Shown here one piece after another: positions 21,401 to 33,986 of a stretch of 64,000 nucleotides of DNA. The position numbers were made by a program, and so were the translations under genes. Every line of letters begins with the position of its first letter. Position 1 is the first letter of the stretch. The DNA lies in NCBI GenBank assembly GCA_027924585.1, contig BSBM01000904.1:22839001-22903000 (forward strand). Reading direction: 5' to 3'. This DNA is from Larix kaempferi. Its lineage: Eukaryota > Streptophyta > Pinopsida > Pinales > Pinaceae. The notes beneath the pieces were generated by a model, which was not told where the DNA came from, ran no database searches, and saw nothing but the letters and a program-made list of their open reading frames with translations.

Positions 21401-23635
21401 AGATACTAGTTGATGATCATTTTTCACACTTTGAGGAATCAGTAGTTAGCTACCTTTGCATTATAGATCTCATTGAAAAAGGCAAAAAGCTTGCATTGTC
21501 TTTGAAGTACTTAGCCATTCACAAATTTAGGATCTAGTCTCTTTATTATCATAGTTAGTCTTGCATTTACTTTGTTGCTAGTTTGGATCTTGCACTTTGG
21601 AATTTGGTAGCTTGTGTTAGATCTCATTTAAAAATTCAATAAACTTGTATCTCTTTAGTTTTGTTTGATTTGTAGATCTAGGTAATCTCCAATTTGTTTT
21701 GGTTATCTAACATCTAATGGGTATTTGAGTTGCTCATTTGTGATAGATCTTTCCTTGAGAAAGAAGAACTTTGAGAAGATTCGAAGCAAATAGAAGAGAG
21801 GAGCTTCTGAATACAAGAAGTTATTAAGAAGACAAAAGAGACGATCCAAACCAAAGGACTAGCATTTATCCTTTTGTAATAGCTCTTAGAAGCTTGTTTC
21901 AAGTATTTTTGCAAGTTACATCTCTCAAAGTCCTTCAAAGGGTTAGAAACCCAAGGCATTTGTAACCGCTTAATAAAAAGTCTCAAGTGGAGGGGGTCTC
22001 CACTTTTTGGGTCTTTTTCCCCATTTGGGGAAGGGTGTTGGGTCTTGTGATTCGATTTAGCTTAGATTTGTGATCTCATATTCTTAGATTAGTATTTTGT
22101 TTAATAAGTCATTCAAATTTATCTTCCATATCTACTTACCCCCATGCTCTCCCGAGTAGGGTCTTTGACCTGAAAGAGATTCTTGGGCAGTTTAGTTTTA
22201 TATTTTTTGCATTTTATCTTGCTTCTCTTCCAAAGCCCTCAGCCGGAAGTTGTATCCTTGAGATTTCGTCTCAAGGGCAGGACCACATAATTTGTGGTTA
22301 CTCTTCCATCCCCGTCGGTTTCCTTGGCAGAGCTTTCAGCTAGCTGGAAGTTCTCAAGTGCAGGCGGTTCTAGTGGTTGATCCTGTTTCGGGGATCAATC
22401 CCACCTAGTAGATTAAAGTGTGTGTGGTAGAACACTAGACTTATTTATCTTGCAAGCATTATTGTTAATGGTAATTTATATCTTGTGATCAATACTATTG
22501 CTTAAAGTCTGTTTCAAGTTAAGATATACTGCTACTACTTTCTTTCTGCTTCATAAAATAAACCAAAGTCTCTTGAATTTGGCCAAATCCAAGTCAAGAG
22601 CACCCTCTATCGGAGGGCATTTTAGTTCTTGCATTTCCCTGCATTAGGCATTGTTAATCTAGCAAGTCTCTTGAACTGTGGTCATAAGACCAAGTCAAGA
22701 GCGCTCTCTGTCGGAGAGTTGAACGAGGTTTTCTAATAATAAATTTTCCACTCACACACCCCTTAATTAATTTATCTTGGTTTCGTCCTACACCCGTATG
22801 CTCTGCCAACCGGAAACGGTTGGGCTAGTACTCAGAAAGGTGGAAGACTTGATAATTTACGATCGATAACTTAATTAAAATTTTTACCCAAAACCTCAAC
22901 CAAGGCAAATTACTGTTCTTCCCCACGAGAGGTGGTGTCGGGAATCCACTGTCAGACTCAAGGGCGGTTCAAACATTGGACACCTATCCTTTATGAATCT
23001 GGGTGCTCCCGACAGATCACTTAGGGTTGCCGGTACTTTCCTTGGGTAAGGTTCCACCATCTTTTGATACCTTTGGTCTTATCCTAATAATCAAGACAAC
23101 TAAAACTTTGAATTTACCAAGATAAGCTGCATAACGTTCTCACAAACTTTCAATTCAAGCACTTGTATCAAGTTTTCACAATTCATATTTAATTCTTGAC
23201 TCCATAAGGCACTGGTCCTTTATCTCATATTTTGCCTGCTTAAATATCTACATTGGAGTTATCTGTTATATTTCGTGAAAAGTGATTTACTTATTGCCCA
23301 AGTGTATCTTTTATCTTGTATTTGCAACGTGGATTGCGTTATCTTGTCTTATATTAAAGTTTTATAATTTTTCTTTCATCTCAAAAAACTCCTAAAAAAC
23401 ACCCATCCGCATCACTACATCAAAAACACATAAATACACAAAGAGCCTTAGACAACTCTTTTTTAGGGACTACCCCCCTTGGCTTCGTTAGGAGTTTTGC
23501 CTAAACGGAGGAGCTGGGATTTAGGTGACAGTACCTGGCTCATTGCCTGCCCCCAAGGCCACACCTCTCTCACTTGTAGTGAAGAGACAGTTTTCGAAAG
23601 ATTTCCGCTGCTGGTGTGCATATTGGTGGACAACA
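18448..23635 (+). repeat. 3' LTR-A, complete
   Basis: 5188 bp, TGTTATCA…GGACAACA. From 18922 it repeats 1504-6219 with few differences. The first 474 bp have no partner in the 5' LTR but are related to the start of LTR-C (shared GAGCCGCCAGT and CATCAGTGTTC words), confirming this LTR start. The right flank is GTGCT. It carries copies of every internal LTR-A feature at an offset of about +17418. Confidence 0.92.
19924..19930 (+). promoter_or_regulatory. TATA-like box in 3' LTR-A
   Basis: TATAAAG, the counterpart of 2506-2512. It could drive transcription outward into 23636 onward. Confidence 0.4.
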
Positions 23636-24834
23636 GTGCTATTAAATACAATTTAGATAAAGCTTTCTATGGTAGATCTTGGTTTATGTTGCTGTGGATT
23701 GATGCATTGAAGAAGATTTTTTCATTGGATGCTATTTTAAACTGCTAATTACTTTGCATATTGAAATTGTGAATGGTAAATGGTTTATTTTCTATTCATT
23801 TTCAATAGCATGAAAGTATAGGCATTAATTTTCAGCTTATAATCTTTAAAAAAGAATGACCTTGATGTCTAGTATATGCATCCATCTCAAATTGATTTTG
23901 CTTTAGGTAATGAATAATTTACTGTGTCCAGCTGTAGCATTATATGAAGGGATTGGTGACTGCTGTTATACACTAGAATCACCCTCTCTTGTCCAAGGTT
24001 TAATTTTGGGAGAAGCTGCTTTAGATTGGACCCCACACACCCAATATTCTAGTCACTAATCCACCACTCAGCCACTTGATTTTCATTTAAATCTCCTTCA
24101 CTTTAGAACTGGAATAAACAAAGTAAACTCTTATATTTCATATATTTGCATGAACCAGCCTTGTTCCTTAAGGTCTGCAAATCATCTTTTACTTTTGGGC
24201 TGAATTTTCTGTATAAGTCAAATCTGGAAATTTAACAATTAATTGAGAATTACATCAGGTTTGACTAGCAGCTTGTTTCTTCATTTAATTCTGATTTTTT
24301 TAAGCTGCTGTTTTATGAATAAGAATCTGGAAATTACAGTGGTTATCTGCAATTTTGCATAAATAAATTCCATAACTTGACCAACCTTTTACTCCTCAAA
24401 TAAACTTGTCTAAAGGGCTGTTCATTAATTTGTAGAGCTGGAATTTACTTCTCAGCCATACCCAATAACCCGATCAGCCAATAGTCTATTGACCCATTAT
24501 CCACAAAACCCTTAAATAGACTTTGGCCTATACGGAAGCCTCCCTTGGCTACATTGTTGCAAACCTAAATAATAGAAAGGGGTTTGGTGAGGTGAAAATT
24601 GGCCTCCCTCTCAGTTGCTTTGTTCTCCCACCTTGGATTTAGGTCTTTGCTTATAGGGTGCAATAAATAGTTGTAACATGAGGAAAAAGGTTATCCTGAT
24701 TTTGGCAAAGCTTATTGACCATTTTTTATTACTAGCATGCTTTTCATTTCCTTTGATTAGTTTGGAACTTATGATAACAAAACATTGCTAAGCAATCATG
24801 ATTATGTGAATCTTATGTCCCAAAATTGTCCAAG
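23636..24834. other. AT-rich stretch without a gene
   Basis: Old non-coding DNA to the right of LTR-A. The first ~110 bp could be read as a decayed LINE RT motif ('NLDKAF…'), but it is too short and altered to be sure. Nothing else in it is recognisable. Confidence 0.4.
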
Positions 24835-24977
24835 ATCACATCAAGCCCCATCCACATGCACAACAGCTCCATGCGGAGGTGACTCAGTGCATAAGAGGCA
24901 AGCATGTCACAAGTGGGAATTGAACTTGGGAGGGATGGATAACAACACTTTGTTTTAACCTCTTAGGCTAGACACCA
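24835..24977 (-). mobile_element. tRNA-derived SINE candidate
   Basis: On the minus strand an A-box-like TAGCCTAAGAGG (24959-24970) is followed by a B box GTTCAATTCCC (24915-24925). Their starts are 45 bp apart, as in tRNA genes and plant SINE heads. 'TGTGACATGCTTGCC' follows. The 3' end and any TSD are not clear. The A box differs from consensus at one position. Confidence 0.45.
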
Positions 24978-25147
24978 TTGTCAAATAAGAAATAGTGAAT
25001 AACTAATTTGTTTCTTCTATTTGTTCAATCCACCTTGGGTTGCTTGGATACATTTTGTACTGCTGTAGGTGGAATTATTAGTAGTCAAAAGTTTTGATTT
25101 CTGGGTCATTAGAACATTTGTTACACTTCCTTAGCTAAATCGTCAAT

Positions 25148-26000
25148 GCAGGCTAATGATGGACAAACTGTTAAATATTTGGGAGTGCCTTTTGTATTCA
25201 ATGTTATCCTAGATAACATGTGGGATTGGTGCTGCTAGACATTCCAGTGTAAACCTCATAGTTGATACTTCCAAGCTTTGTTACTTGTTGGTAAGGTCAC
25301 CGAGATTAGTAAAATCTCTAAGATAGCCATGTGTATCATGTTTTATACTGGTTCTCCTCAAGTACCCAATTTAACAAACTCGAAAAACTAATAAAGAATT
25401 TTGTCGTTAATTTTGGGGGAAAGACATCTTCCAATAGTTTCATGGAGGATTTACACCATATCTACGCAAATGGAGACCTGGGTTTCAGCGACATTGGTTG
25501 CTATCTTATCTACTAAATGAGTTGTCCATAGTCTTTTTGGTGGTAAACCATGGAAGTAGCTCCTCAAATTTAGAAGTATTCATAGTAAGCACATTATTGG
25601 GTTACAGACTCATTTCAACGATGTGATATGCTCACTGGTTTGACAAAAAAATTTAAGATTACTAAATCACCCATGCTTAAGAGAATTTGGGGAGCTTGGA
25701 GGAAGGTTGCCCCCATCGTTCATGGAATTCTTTGGAGTTCATAAGGGACTATAATTTGGCTAAACAAACCATTTGTCTTGCAAGGTATAGGACACTCCTC
25801 TTTTTGATAGAGAGAGGCTCTTACCTGAATGATTTGCCAAGAAAGGGTATTTTGTGCTGGGTGAACTTTGGGATCAATCCAAGGGAGATTGGAAGTCTTT
25901 ATCCTTGCTTTCTCAAGAAAAGGGCCTACTCAAATCAAACTGAGTTGCATATAAGAATTACAATCCTCGACCCTATAGAAGATGCATGAAAATTAAATAA
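25148..26000 (+). pseudogene. Decayed LINE (L1-type) ORF2 remnant
   Basis: The first part reads 'VKYLGVPF', a motif just after the RT domain in plant L1-type ORF2, followed by 'DNMWDWCC' and then stops. Reading frames at 25331-25516 and 25687-25989 keep fragments that fit the linker between RT and the zinc finger (e.g. 'ANGDLGFSDIGCYLIY', resembling 'GGLGLIDI'). Frameshifts and stops are frequent. No endonuclease part was found. It is an old copy; the gap up to 26560 has no clear coding sequence. Confidence 0.5.
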
Positions 26001-26573
26001 CAAAACTCCCAGTCCCATCTAGAGGGATTGGCTGGGGTGCTATAATAAACCAATTTGGATATACAAGACACACCAAGATATCAATTCATATAGATTCTCA
26101 ACAAACGATGGGCATGAAGAAAAAGAAAAAGAAACTGGATCTTGTCCTTGAACATAATATGGGAACACACCTATTAAGGGCTTTGATTGGATGGTGGTCT
26201 AACAAGGTTTACCTTCAAAACTAGGCTTGCTAAGTCCAACATCACAAATGCGCATTGTTCACATTCTTTTGTGGGGTGATGTATGTTGAATTAAGGTATA
26301 TTTTTTAAGTGTGTTCTTCTTAGGAAAAGATGCTATTACTCTAGACCTCAACCTCAATCTTTCTTGAGGACCTTCTTGTTCTCCTTTATGTAGATGTGGG
26401 TTGAATTGTGTTGAGTAATTTCCTTATTAAAACAAAACTCATTATTTTATTGATTTTCAATGTCAATTTAGACCCTTTTGAATTAACTTTGATACGATGC
26501 AAATACTCCACTATAAGATAGTAAGGCCTATTAGAGAGATGCAAAATAGGAAGTGTGATTAAAAAAAGTAGAT

Positions 26574-27126
26574 CGATGTATCAGGGGCTTCCGTCCAAGG
26601 CAAGGCCTAGTAGGCTAAGTCTGGCCTCTTGGATGGTCTATGCCCTGCATGCCAGAGACCGGAGACAATTAAGCACATCTTTTGGGACTGTAGATTTGCC
26701 AGAGACTGTTGCATATTTGTGGAGGAGCAGCACCCCAAGATGTTCTTAAACAAACTTTATTGGAGAGAAGCTCTACTTGGAGATGGCTATTCCTTGGTAC
26801 GGGATTCACTCTCTAGTTTGTGGCATTGGTTGCGGATAGTTGCTTTGTTTGTGCTATGGAAACTCAGGTGCAAGTATGTTTTTTATCAAGAAAGTAGTTT
26901 TGTTTCATCTTTTATTGTGCTTTGGAAAGATGAGGTACAACATCAGTTACTAGCCAAGGGTGCCCAGTTAATCAAGGATGCCAATAAGTTGGATCCTATT
27001 GTATGTTCTGATTTTATTTATACTCTACTAAGCTTCAGGAAGCGGTTAGGATAGGCTTTGTATATACCCTTTCACTACTAGCTTTTTTTATTATAAATAA
27101 GTATTTGTGAATATAAGTATTTTTCA
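26574..27126 (+). pseudogene. 5'-truncated LINE insertion with zf-RVT domain
   Basis: The frame at 26629-27054 encodes 141 residues beginning 'CPACQRPETIKHIFWDC', the C-C-H-C zinc finger (zf-RVT) at the end of plant non-LTR RT proteins, then an aromatic-rich tail typical of the family. It has no RT or endonuclease. The flanks AAAAAAAGTAGAT (26561-26573) and AAAAAAAGTAGAT (27127-27139) look like a 13-bp target duplication, so this appears to be a separate 5'-truncated insertion rather than the end of the remnant at 25148. The A-rich TSD leaves the poly(A) boundary ambiguous. Confidence 0.65.
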
Positions 27127-27139
27127 AAAAAAAGTAGAT

Positions 27140-28078
27140 TGAAATCACTCACCATAGTTGGAGACGAATGGTTCGATCCTCTAGGTACATAGTCTTTGAT
27201 AAAAAGTCAATACCAATCGTTCCCTGTACACATCACAAAGATAAATGCTACCAGTAAACTCTTGGAGAAATAGTTAACTCATATAAGCCTATTATAATTG
27301 TTTAAAAACAAAACAACAATATACTATTCAAAATTTTCTATGCAAAATTAGATATTGTTCACATCAAGTTTATAAACGAAGGTATACAACACACTATTTT
27401 AGTAACTTTTGTGAGAATCATTTAAAAAATGCTCTCCATTCTCACATGCAAGACCAAAAAAATGGCAACTTCAACATTGTAATTTGGAGTACAAAAGAAT
27501 TGTTTATACCATCAATGGTTTTGGAAGAATTTAAAAAGTAAAATACCAATATTATTGAAGAAAATACATGTATTTTATTGTTTTCATTTTTAAAATGTAT
27601 ATATCTATGACTAAATTCAATCAATTTACACTTATGAGAGAACCGAACTCTATCTAAAAGTATTTTCTTGGGACAAAAGTGCAATGAAAACATATGATGC
27701 TCTGAAACAGGACACGTCCTCCCAACCCTGTGTGTCCATATCTCATGTGTTGGACTCAAATACATGAGGACACATGTCCAACATAGGTTTAGCACGTGTC
27801 CTATCACAGGTCACGTGCCAAATCCATGTTGGACACGTTATCTAGATAGTGTCCCATATGTTCAACACGTGTGACAGAAAAAAGTGACCAACGAGCATCT
27901 TAAAACACAATTTGGCATTCATTTTTCACATTTTTTGCTAAGGGACAGAGTTGTTAATGGTTTGCACAGTGTTGGTGAAGAGATTTGATGGATTTGCCAG
28001 TGCATTTGAAGGATTTGCAAGTGGATTTGCAAACAAAACTTCCAAGTTGTTGTTCTCTTCATTTATTTCACAGTTTTC
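27140..28078. other. Non-coding stretch with a cluster of CACGTG-like palindromes
   Basis: No gene seen. At 27700-27905 words related to GGACACGTGTCC recur at least six times (e.g. 'aggacacgtcct', 'ggacacatgtcc', 'agcacgtgtcc', 'aacacgtgtg'). They are bordered by GATGCTC at the left and its complement GAGCATC at the right. This resembles a small fold-back or terminal part of a DNA transposon. Confidence 0.4.
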
Positions 28079-31000
28079 ATGGCTCAATCATCAAAGGCAA
28101 TTAGTAAAGGTCAAAGAAAAGGGAGGAATGTCCTTGTTGGTGTGGACCCCTCCTCCAAGATCACCATCTTTGTTTTTGCTAGTGCTCCATCTGTTGGAAG
28201 TGGAATTGCTTCCAATACTGAAAGAAACTCTATTGTAGCTGTTGTCACATCCATAGTAGCCGGGCTACCATGATTGCAAACCAGTTCTTACTATATTTTT
28301 GAGCCAATCCTTTACATGTTTTGCACGAGATCAGTTAATGATGAGCAGCATATTGGTGATCACTCTCATGTATTCAATGGATCCAAAGCTTGTATATTTG
28401 ACAGTCTCATGCCAGGACTAAGCCTCATGACCCCAGGTTGATGACCAAGTTAGCCATTTTCTATCATCCAGAGCAGATTGAGGACAGATCCCATGATGTA
28501 TTCAGCTGCAGTGTTTCAGTATGATTCAGATGTTCAGATCAGAGATTCAGTTATTTGATCCAGCAGGTATATGGTTTGTGCATTTGGATTGTTGGTGCGC
28601 TCTTTTCTTTATCTTGGTAGTACTTGACTGGGTATATGATGGTTGTTTGCTGGCAATGTTCTATATTATGCATACTTGTTGTTTAGAGTAGAAGTGATTC
28701 AATTTCTATTAGTAGGAGATTCTTGTGTATACTCATTGGTCATGCCCATTTTCTTGTAAAGTATGGACTTGGTCATTCCCTTAGTATGGCTTTTGCTAGT
28801 CATGGTATCATCAATCACTTCCATTTTCATCCACCCGTTATCTTCTAGTCTTGATTTGATCCCGACTTACACCTTAACTAGTGATCTTGAGAACTTCCCC
28901 CACCTAGACCTCTTTGTTGGATAGATTCCTTGTTTACCTTGTATCTCGACTCTGGAGTGTGTGATTCTAGTCATAGTGATTGTTCTCCTCTAGTCCTCAA
29001 AACCAAGTATGCCTACTAATAGTGTTATTAAACACTAAAGCATCGGAACTTAAATGTTATATCTAAAGGGATGCTAAGTCAAGAAAAACAGTGTTGTTAA
29101 ATACTACTACATATATATATATATTAGCTAGTTAGTGGCCAAAGGATGAGCACTCATCCTTGTTTGATGTAAATCCATTTGCCCCCACAGAACAACAGGG
29201 TGGTCACTACATCGCACCTACGGACGGTGGCGGGCAATGGAGGTCATACCAAGTCATATCTGAGGCCCAGAAGGCCATTTCAGGGCACCTACTTTTGGAG
29301 GTTGGCTGGTGAAAATCTATAAAGTGAATTAAATGCTAAAGCTCAAAGTGAATAAAGCTGACAAATAAATAAATTTGCTAAAAAGGTTGCTTGTCTAGAG
29401 TATATTGGAAGCAGTCTCATCACTCTACCCATTTGTGAGACACCGCCATCCCCTATGTTCTTCTCTATCCAGCATATGAGTAGGTGGTCTTCCCTTATCC
29501 CACTATCCGAGAGATTACAATGTTGAGGTTGTCAAGTCTTTCCCTTCAGCTTAGCCTTTCTTTTCCACATTCACCCATGGCTAGCAAATTGGCCACGTCT
29601 ATAAATGAGTATACACTTGAGGTTCTTGCTTATAGTAGTTGGATTACTTTGATCTGGACTTATTATTATTATTGTATCTACATGTTAATGCCAGTTAAAC
29701 ATCATTTTATACTTTGCTCTTACTACTAACATAATTAGAGGAGCATATCTTATCCATTTGTACTTGCAGCATCTGTTGTTTATGGTTTGGATCATTATTT
29801 TGATCATTCTTGACCAAGTCAACCGCAGGGTCCGGGATGAGTATGGTCCAACAGTGTTCGAGATGGATTATTCATGGTCCCTTTGTGCCCATTGAATGGT
29901 TCCATGCTTCAGACGACAGTTTCATATGATAGTTTGATGGATTCTTATTATTATTATTATTATTTATAGGCCATTATTTTATTATTCCAGGCATGGATGA
30001 GCTTACAGATATATCTCTTGATGGTCACATAGTGTATGAGTACCCAATCCTAGTGGAATTGAGCATTTTGAGTCCATTGGCACACTCAGTTATCAATTTC
30101 GAGTAGTTTCAAGTGATGATATGGTCAAATTACCACTTTTCTTCATTTTGTCATGCATAAATGCCATGTCCAACACTTTCATTGATTATTTTTGTTCTCC
30201 TAGGGTGCTCCTGAGGGAATATGGGATCCATCCAATCGTTATTACCATATTACCCCATCGCCGGACATTTTCGTGCAGTAAATTTTTTGCTTGGGGAACA
30301 TGGAAGAGAGTTGTAGGCATTTTGTACTTTCAGAGGTGGTTTTCCGACAGTAAAATGGCTAGCAAAGGAAATCGATTTGGCTCAATGGGGTGAGGAAATG
30401 GCATGAGATTGGTCTGAGACTTCATGATGATTATTTTCAACATTTTTCGGCGTGGTCTCCAGCATTAGTGGGGTCCACACATCATCCCACTCATCATTTT
30501 AGGGGTTTTATATCGTATTTTTGGGGAACACATCCTAGTGTCTTTTGACACTTTATCACATGTTATATTATTTTGATGTAGTTGGGGCATTAGTCTAGTG
30601 AAGACATTATCTCCTAGACTCCCCCTACATGTTATTATGTTATGTTGTGTCCCTAGTCACTTTATGTGTCTCACGTCCCCCATAGGGCATCAATGAGGGA
30701 GGACGTCTCCCTTTGTCATGAGTGATCCATGTACTATTTGTCCGACTCATCTTAGTCGTTGATCTTATATTTGTATCTTTTGATCCTAGCCCTCCATACT
30801 ATAGGGATATTAGGGTTTTGGATTGTGAGAGACTATTTATATCCACTCTCACCATTTGTAAAATGAACTTTTGGCTCTAGAATAAAAGAATATTATTATT
30901 ATTTTGCAGATCTCTCTCTTGCTTTGATGAATGTTCTTGTACATGATTGGAATGCCTCTCTTTTGGACATCTGAGTAGCTTTAGTGTGATTTCATATCGT

Positions 31001-33623
31001 TTCTAGTCGAGGACGAATTGATCCTTGCTGCAGGGGAGCGATTTGCTTGGGAGAGGATTGTGAGGGTTTCTCCATCCATTCGCTTGGGCAGATCTCTTCA
31101 TCTTTCAAGTAGTAACCAATTGTGAATTTTTCCATTGAGTTATTGCTTGTTAGATGTCTTGCATGGTTTCTTTCTATTTATGAAACAAATCTAACTCCTG
31201 TTGTTTCATTTTTGCAGGTTGAGAGGGCACATCTCCTCCTTGGACCCACACGCACTTGTTGGAAGACTGCTAAAACTTGCTTGGAATTGTAACCAACTGT
31301 TAGGATCATCAATGTACTTGGAGGCCGCAAGCATTTGAGGTAATATCTACAAGGTACGTAGTGATTTCATTTATTTCCATCCATTTGTCACTCAATTTTA
31401 CAAGTTTCAAACCCTCTTTTTATAGATCTAGCGATAATTTGGGCTTAACATTTAAAACCCCCTTTTAAAATAATTAATAAACCTTAGAGACGAAGTTTGG
31501 TGGAAATCCGACTCCATTTGCCCTCAGATCCAGACACTGGCCATCTCTAGGGGAGGACGCACTTGTGGGTTTTCTGTCATTTTTCCATATCTATCAGTTG
31601 AGTGTTGCTAGTTTGTCTTCTAACCTCCAAATCTAGCACCTAGCAACCATCCTAGTGCCTTTCCTATCCTAATTTCACCAAGTGGGCCCACCCCGCTTCA
31701 ATTTGACTAAACCCTGGGTGGATCTCATTTGGGTCTTTTAGATCGGCACTAGATCTACTTGATTAACTTGAATAGTAGTACATTTCTCTTTGGTTGAGCA
31801 TTTATCTCTTGCCTGAGCCTCGTCAACCAAGCCTTTAACTCATGAAGCCACTCACACCCTAGATCTAGATCAACTTACTCTTGATCTATCTCACACTTCC
31901 ATTTCTACATCATCCTAGAGTGCTTTGCGTAGGTTCATTAGCCTTCATTGTTTGTCTAGGGTCTCCCCCTTGATCTTGCTCTGGCTTGATCTAAAGTCAC
32001 AAGTGCCCATTCGGTGTGACAACCTCTTTATCTAGTGGTGAACGAGGTCCTTGCAAGTGTCACCGGTTAGCTTCCCTCCTCTACTGTCCTGGATAGGATC
32101 ATTTTAGTTGGCAGCTACACTTTGTGTGATAACAGTAGCAAGACAGCAAGCTCAAGAAAAGAAATATCCATTTGCGGAAGCATGTAACAAGACAACAAGG
32201 GCTCAAGGCAAAGCTTGATGGGGGAGGAATGTTCTTTGGACATGCAGTTTATGCAACAATACATACAAGAGAATCTACTTCCAAGTTAATGGCCATCTAT
32301 TTTCCACTGATTGTGCACCAGGACCATGTAAAGGGGCAAGTGCTACCAAACAAAGAGAAATGGAAAGAGGATAAAATTGGCTCGAGGAAGGTGGCGAAAG
32401 TAAGTAGGAAACAAGAAAATGAGGATCCTCTTCCATTCTTGAGGAAACCTACTAGCAGATTTGGGAGTGGCACTGCAAGTCAGCCACCAAAAAAGAGGCC
32501 AGCTCCAAGTAGCAATTCAATGGACAAGATATTTCAGCAAGAGAAGTTTGATCTTACCATTGGGTTTTTTTCTATCTCAACTTCATTTCATTTCGGTCGC
32601 CTTTGCTTATTGATATGTGTCGAACTCTAGTTGAACAAGCTCCAACAAGGTACGTGCCTCCCAATTCAGAGAGGCTTAGAACCACATTAATGGTTAATGC
32701 AAAGGAGGTGAATAAAATCCTAGAACCCATTAAATCATCATGGCCTTCATCCAACGTCAATATTGTATCTAATGGATGGGAAAATACAACACGTCATCCA
32801 CTCATCAATTTCATGGTGTCTTCCCTAAATGGACAAGTCTTCTGCAAAGTGATGGGCTCTTGGAAAATACAAGGATACCCAATATATGGGCGAATTGTTC
32901 ATTAAAGTTAATGAAGATGTAGGTGTTGATTCTTGTGTGCAAATTAATAATGCACGTATTTGCAAGATTACTAACATGCTTGTGAAAGCTAAATATCCAT
33001 AGATGTTTTGGACACCTTGTAGTGTTGATTCTTTGAATTTAGCACTTAAATATATGGCTTCTAATGTGACATGGATGGGAAGTCTTATTGATGATGCATG
33101 CAATATCAGTAATTTTGTACAAAACCATACCAATGCCCTCACAGTCTATAAAGAGTACACATCTATCATTTTTTAAGATTGCAAATACCCAGTTTGCCTC
33201 CTCATTCATCATGCTTAAGAGGTTGAGGGAGTTCAAGACTGCTCTTGGTTCCAAGGCTATTTTAGAGTTTTGGTTTTTTTGAAGAAAATTGGATCAAACT
33301 TCTTCAAAAAAGGTCAAGGATAGAGTGTTAGATGATGGTTGGTGGGAGAGAGTAGATATTACCATTAAGATCATGGACCTTATCATTTATTTCTTATGGT
33401 TTGCAGACACACACCAGCCCATTTTAGCATTTATGAGGGATGGGATTCCATGATTGAGGCTATGAAGCCCATTATTTTATAGAATGACTGCCCTAAGTGT
33501 GGGACATCATCGGAGAAATTATTCATCACAATACGAAATATTCTTATCAACAAGTGCGATAAGAATTACACACCTTTTCATTGCTTAGCTCACTCATTGA
33601 ATTCCAAGTACTACAGTAATGAT
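28079..33623 (+). pseudogene. hAT-type transposase pseudogene split by a solo LTR
   Basis: The start (28079-28239) is a short open N-terminal part. After the LTR (from 32135) sequence resembling the BED zinc finger of plant hAT proteins (W-K-H-V-T…, GGG-N-V-L-W-x-C, N-x-Y, G-H-L-L) is spread over frames. Next come a Lys/Pro-rich linker and a well-kept DUF659-type stretch at 32603-32905 ('NEVNKILEPIKSSW-like', 'NIVSNGWENTTRHPLINFMVSS'). RNase-H-like core remnants extend to about 33620 ('SLIDDACNISNFVQNHTNAL', 'CLAHSLNSKYY'). Several frameshifts and stops rule out activity. The dimerisation (hATC) part is missing; the copy ends where another hAT end begins at 33624. Confidence 0.75.
28240..32134 (+). 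mobile_element. Solo LTR-B (copy 3) with perfect TSD
   Basis: 3895 bp, beginning TGTTGTCAC and ending TGTGTGATAACA. GTAGC occurs directly on both sides (28235-28239 and 32135-32139). It interrupts the hAT pseudogene. There is no internal region, so this is a solo LTR formed by LTR-LTR recombination. A TATTTATA box lies near 30836 and an (ATT)n run at about 29945-29966. No genes inside. Confidence 0.92.
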
Positions 33624-33924
33624 CAATGTTTTAAAACTTGAACTCGAACTCAAAATCGATCTAGGGTCAACTCGGACTTCGACTCAGAATCGGTAATGAC
33701 TCGACCGATTTGAACTTAATGACTCAATTTACTCATAAATACATAAATATTTAAATTTTAAAGAAGAACAATATTTTGAAGATTCTAATCCATGATTTCA
33801 AAGCATTAGAGACAAAATATCCAAATCTGCTCATGTATATACCATATAAGGGTGAATATATCAAAATCGCACGAAGAGTACTATGCAATACAAATCTAGA
33901 ACAAAATACATAATCAATGATGCA
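33624..33924 (+). mobile_element. Fragment of a hAT-family element
   Basis: It starts CAATGTTTTAAAA, similar to the CAACGTTGAAAAA terminus of the 1.2-kb hAT copies. It contains a 'cattagagacaaaatat' stretch that these copies also carry (51810 region and, reversed, 37380 region). The right part is cut by an LTR-like sequence starting at 33925. Confidence 0.5.
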
Positions 33925-33986
33925 TGTTGCTGTCGGATTGCGCACCTGGTTAACGCAGCAGAAATCTCACTACAGCTCGGTGCGCC
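33925..33986 (-). repeat. Old reversed A/C-like LTR, first piece
   Basis: TGTTGCTG…GCAGCAGAAATCT aligns with the reverse complement of the LTR-A end (TGTTGTCC…CAGCGGAAATCT). It continues at 39625 after the inserted LTR-C. Strongly diverged, so older than the other LTRs. Confidence 0.6.

Larger units (their letters stand above)
1504..23635 (+). mobile_element. Ty3/Gypsy-type LTR element A with an LTR-B inside it
   Basis: Two near-identical direct LTRs (1504-6219 and 18448-23635) flank a PBS, a gag-protease ORF and a pol ORF. By eye the LTRs differ at roughly 1% of positions, so the insertion is fairly young. The first ~474 bp of the 5' LTR are missing. A complete LTR of another family lies between gag-pro and pol. 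The 3' flank begins GTGCT; the matching left duplication cannot be tested because the left end is lost. The tRNA-Asp PBS and the pol content point to the Athila/Tat branch of Ty3/Gypsy. This assignment rests on motifs, not on a tree. Confidence 0.85.

Noticed and set aside
23640-23748. LINE RT motif 'NLDKAF'
   Set aside because: Too short, with an early stop and no flanking RT motifs at the expected distance; kept only as a possibility.
24915-24970. tRNA gene on the minus strand
   Set aside because: A and B boxes are present but no anticodon arm or acceptor stem can be paired.
27442-27807. 121-codon minus-strand frame
   Set aside because: It overlaps the palindrome-rich non-coding repeat, has no domain or start context, and its composition follows the repeat.
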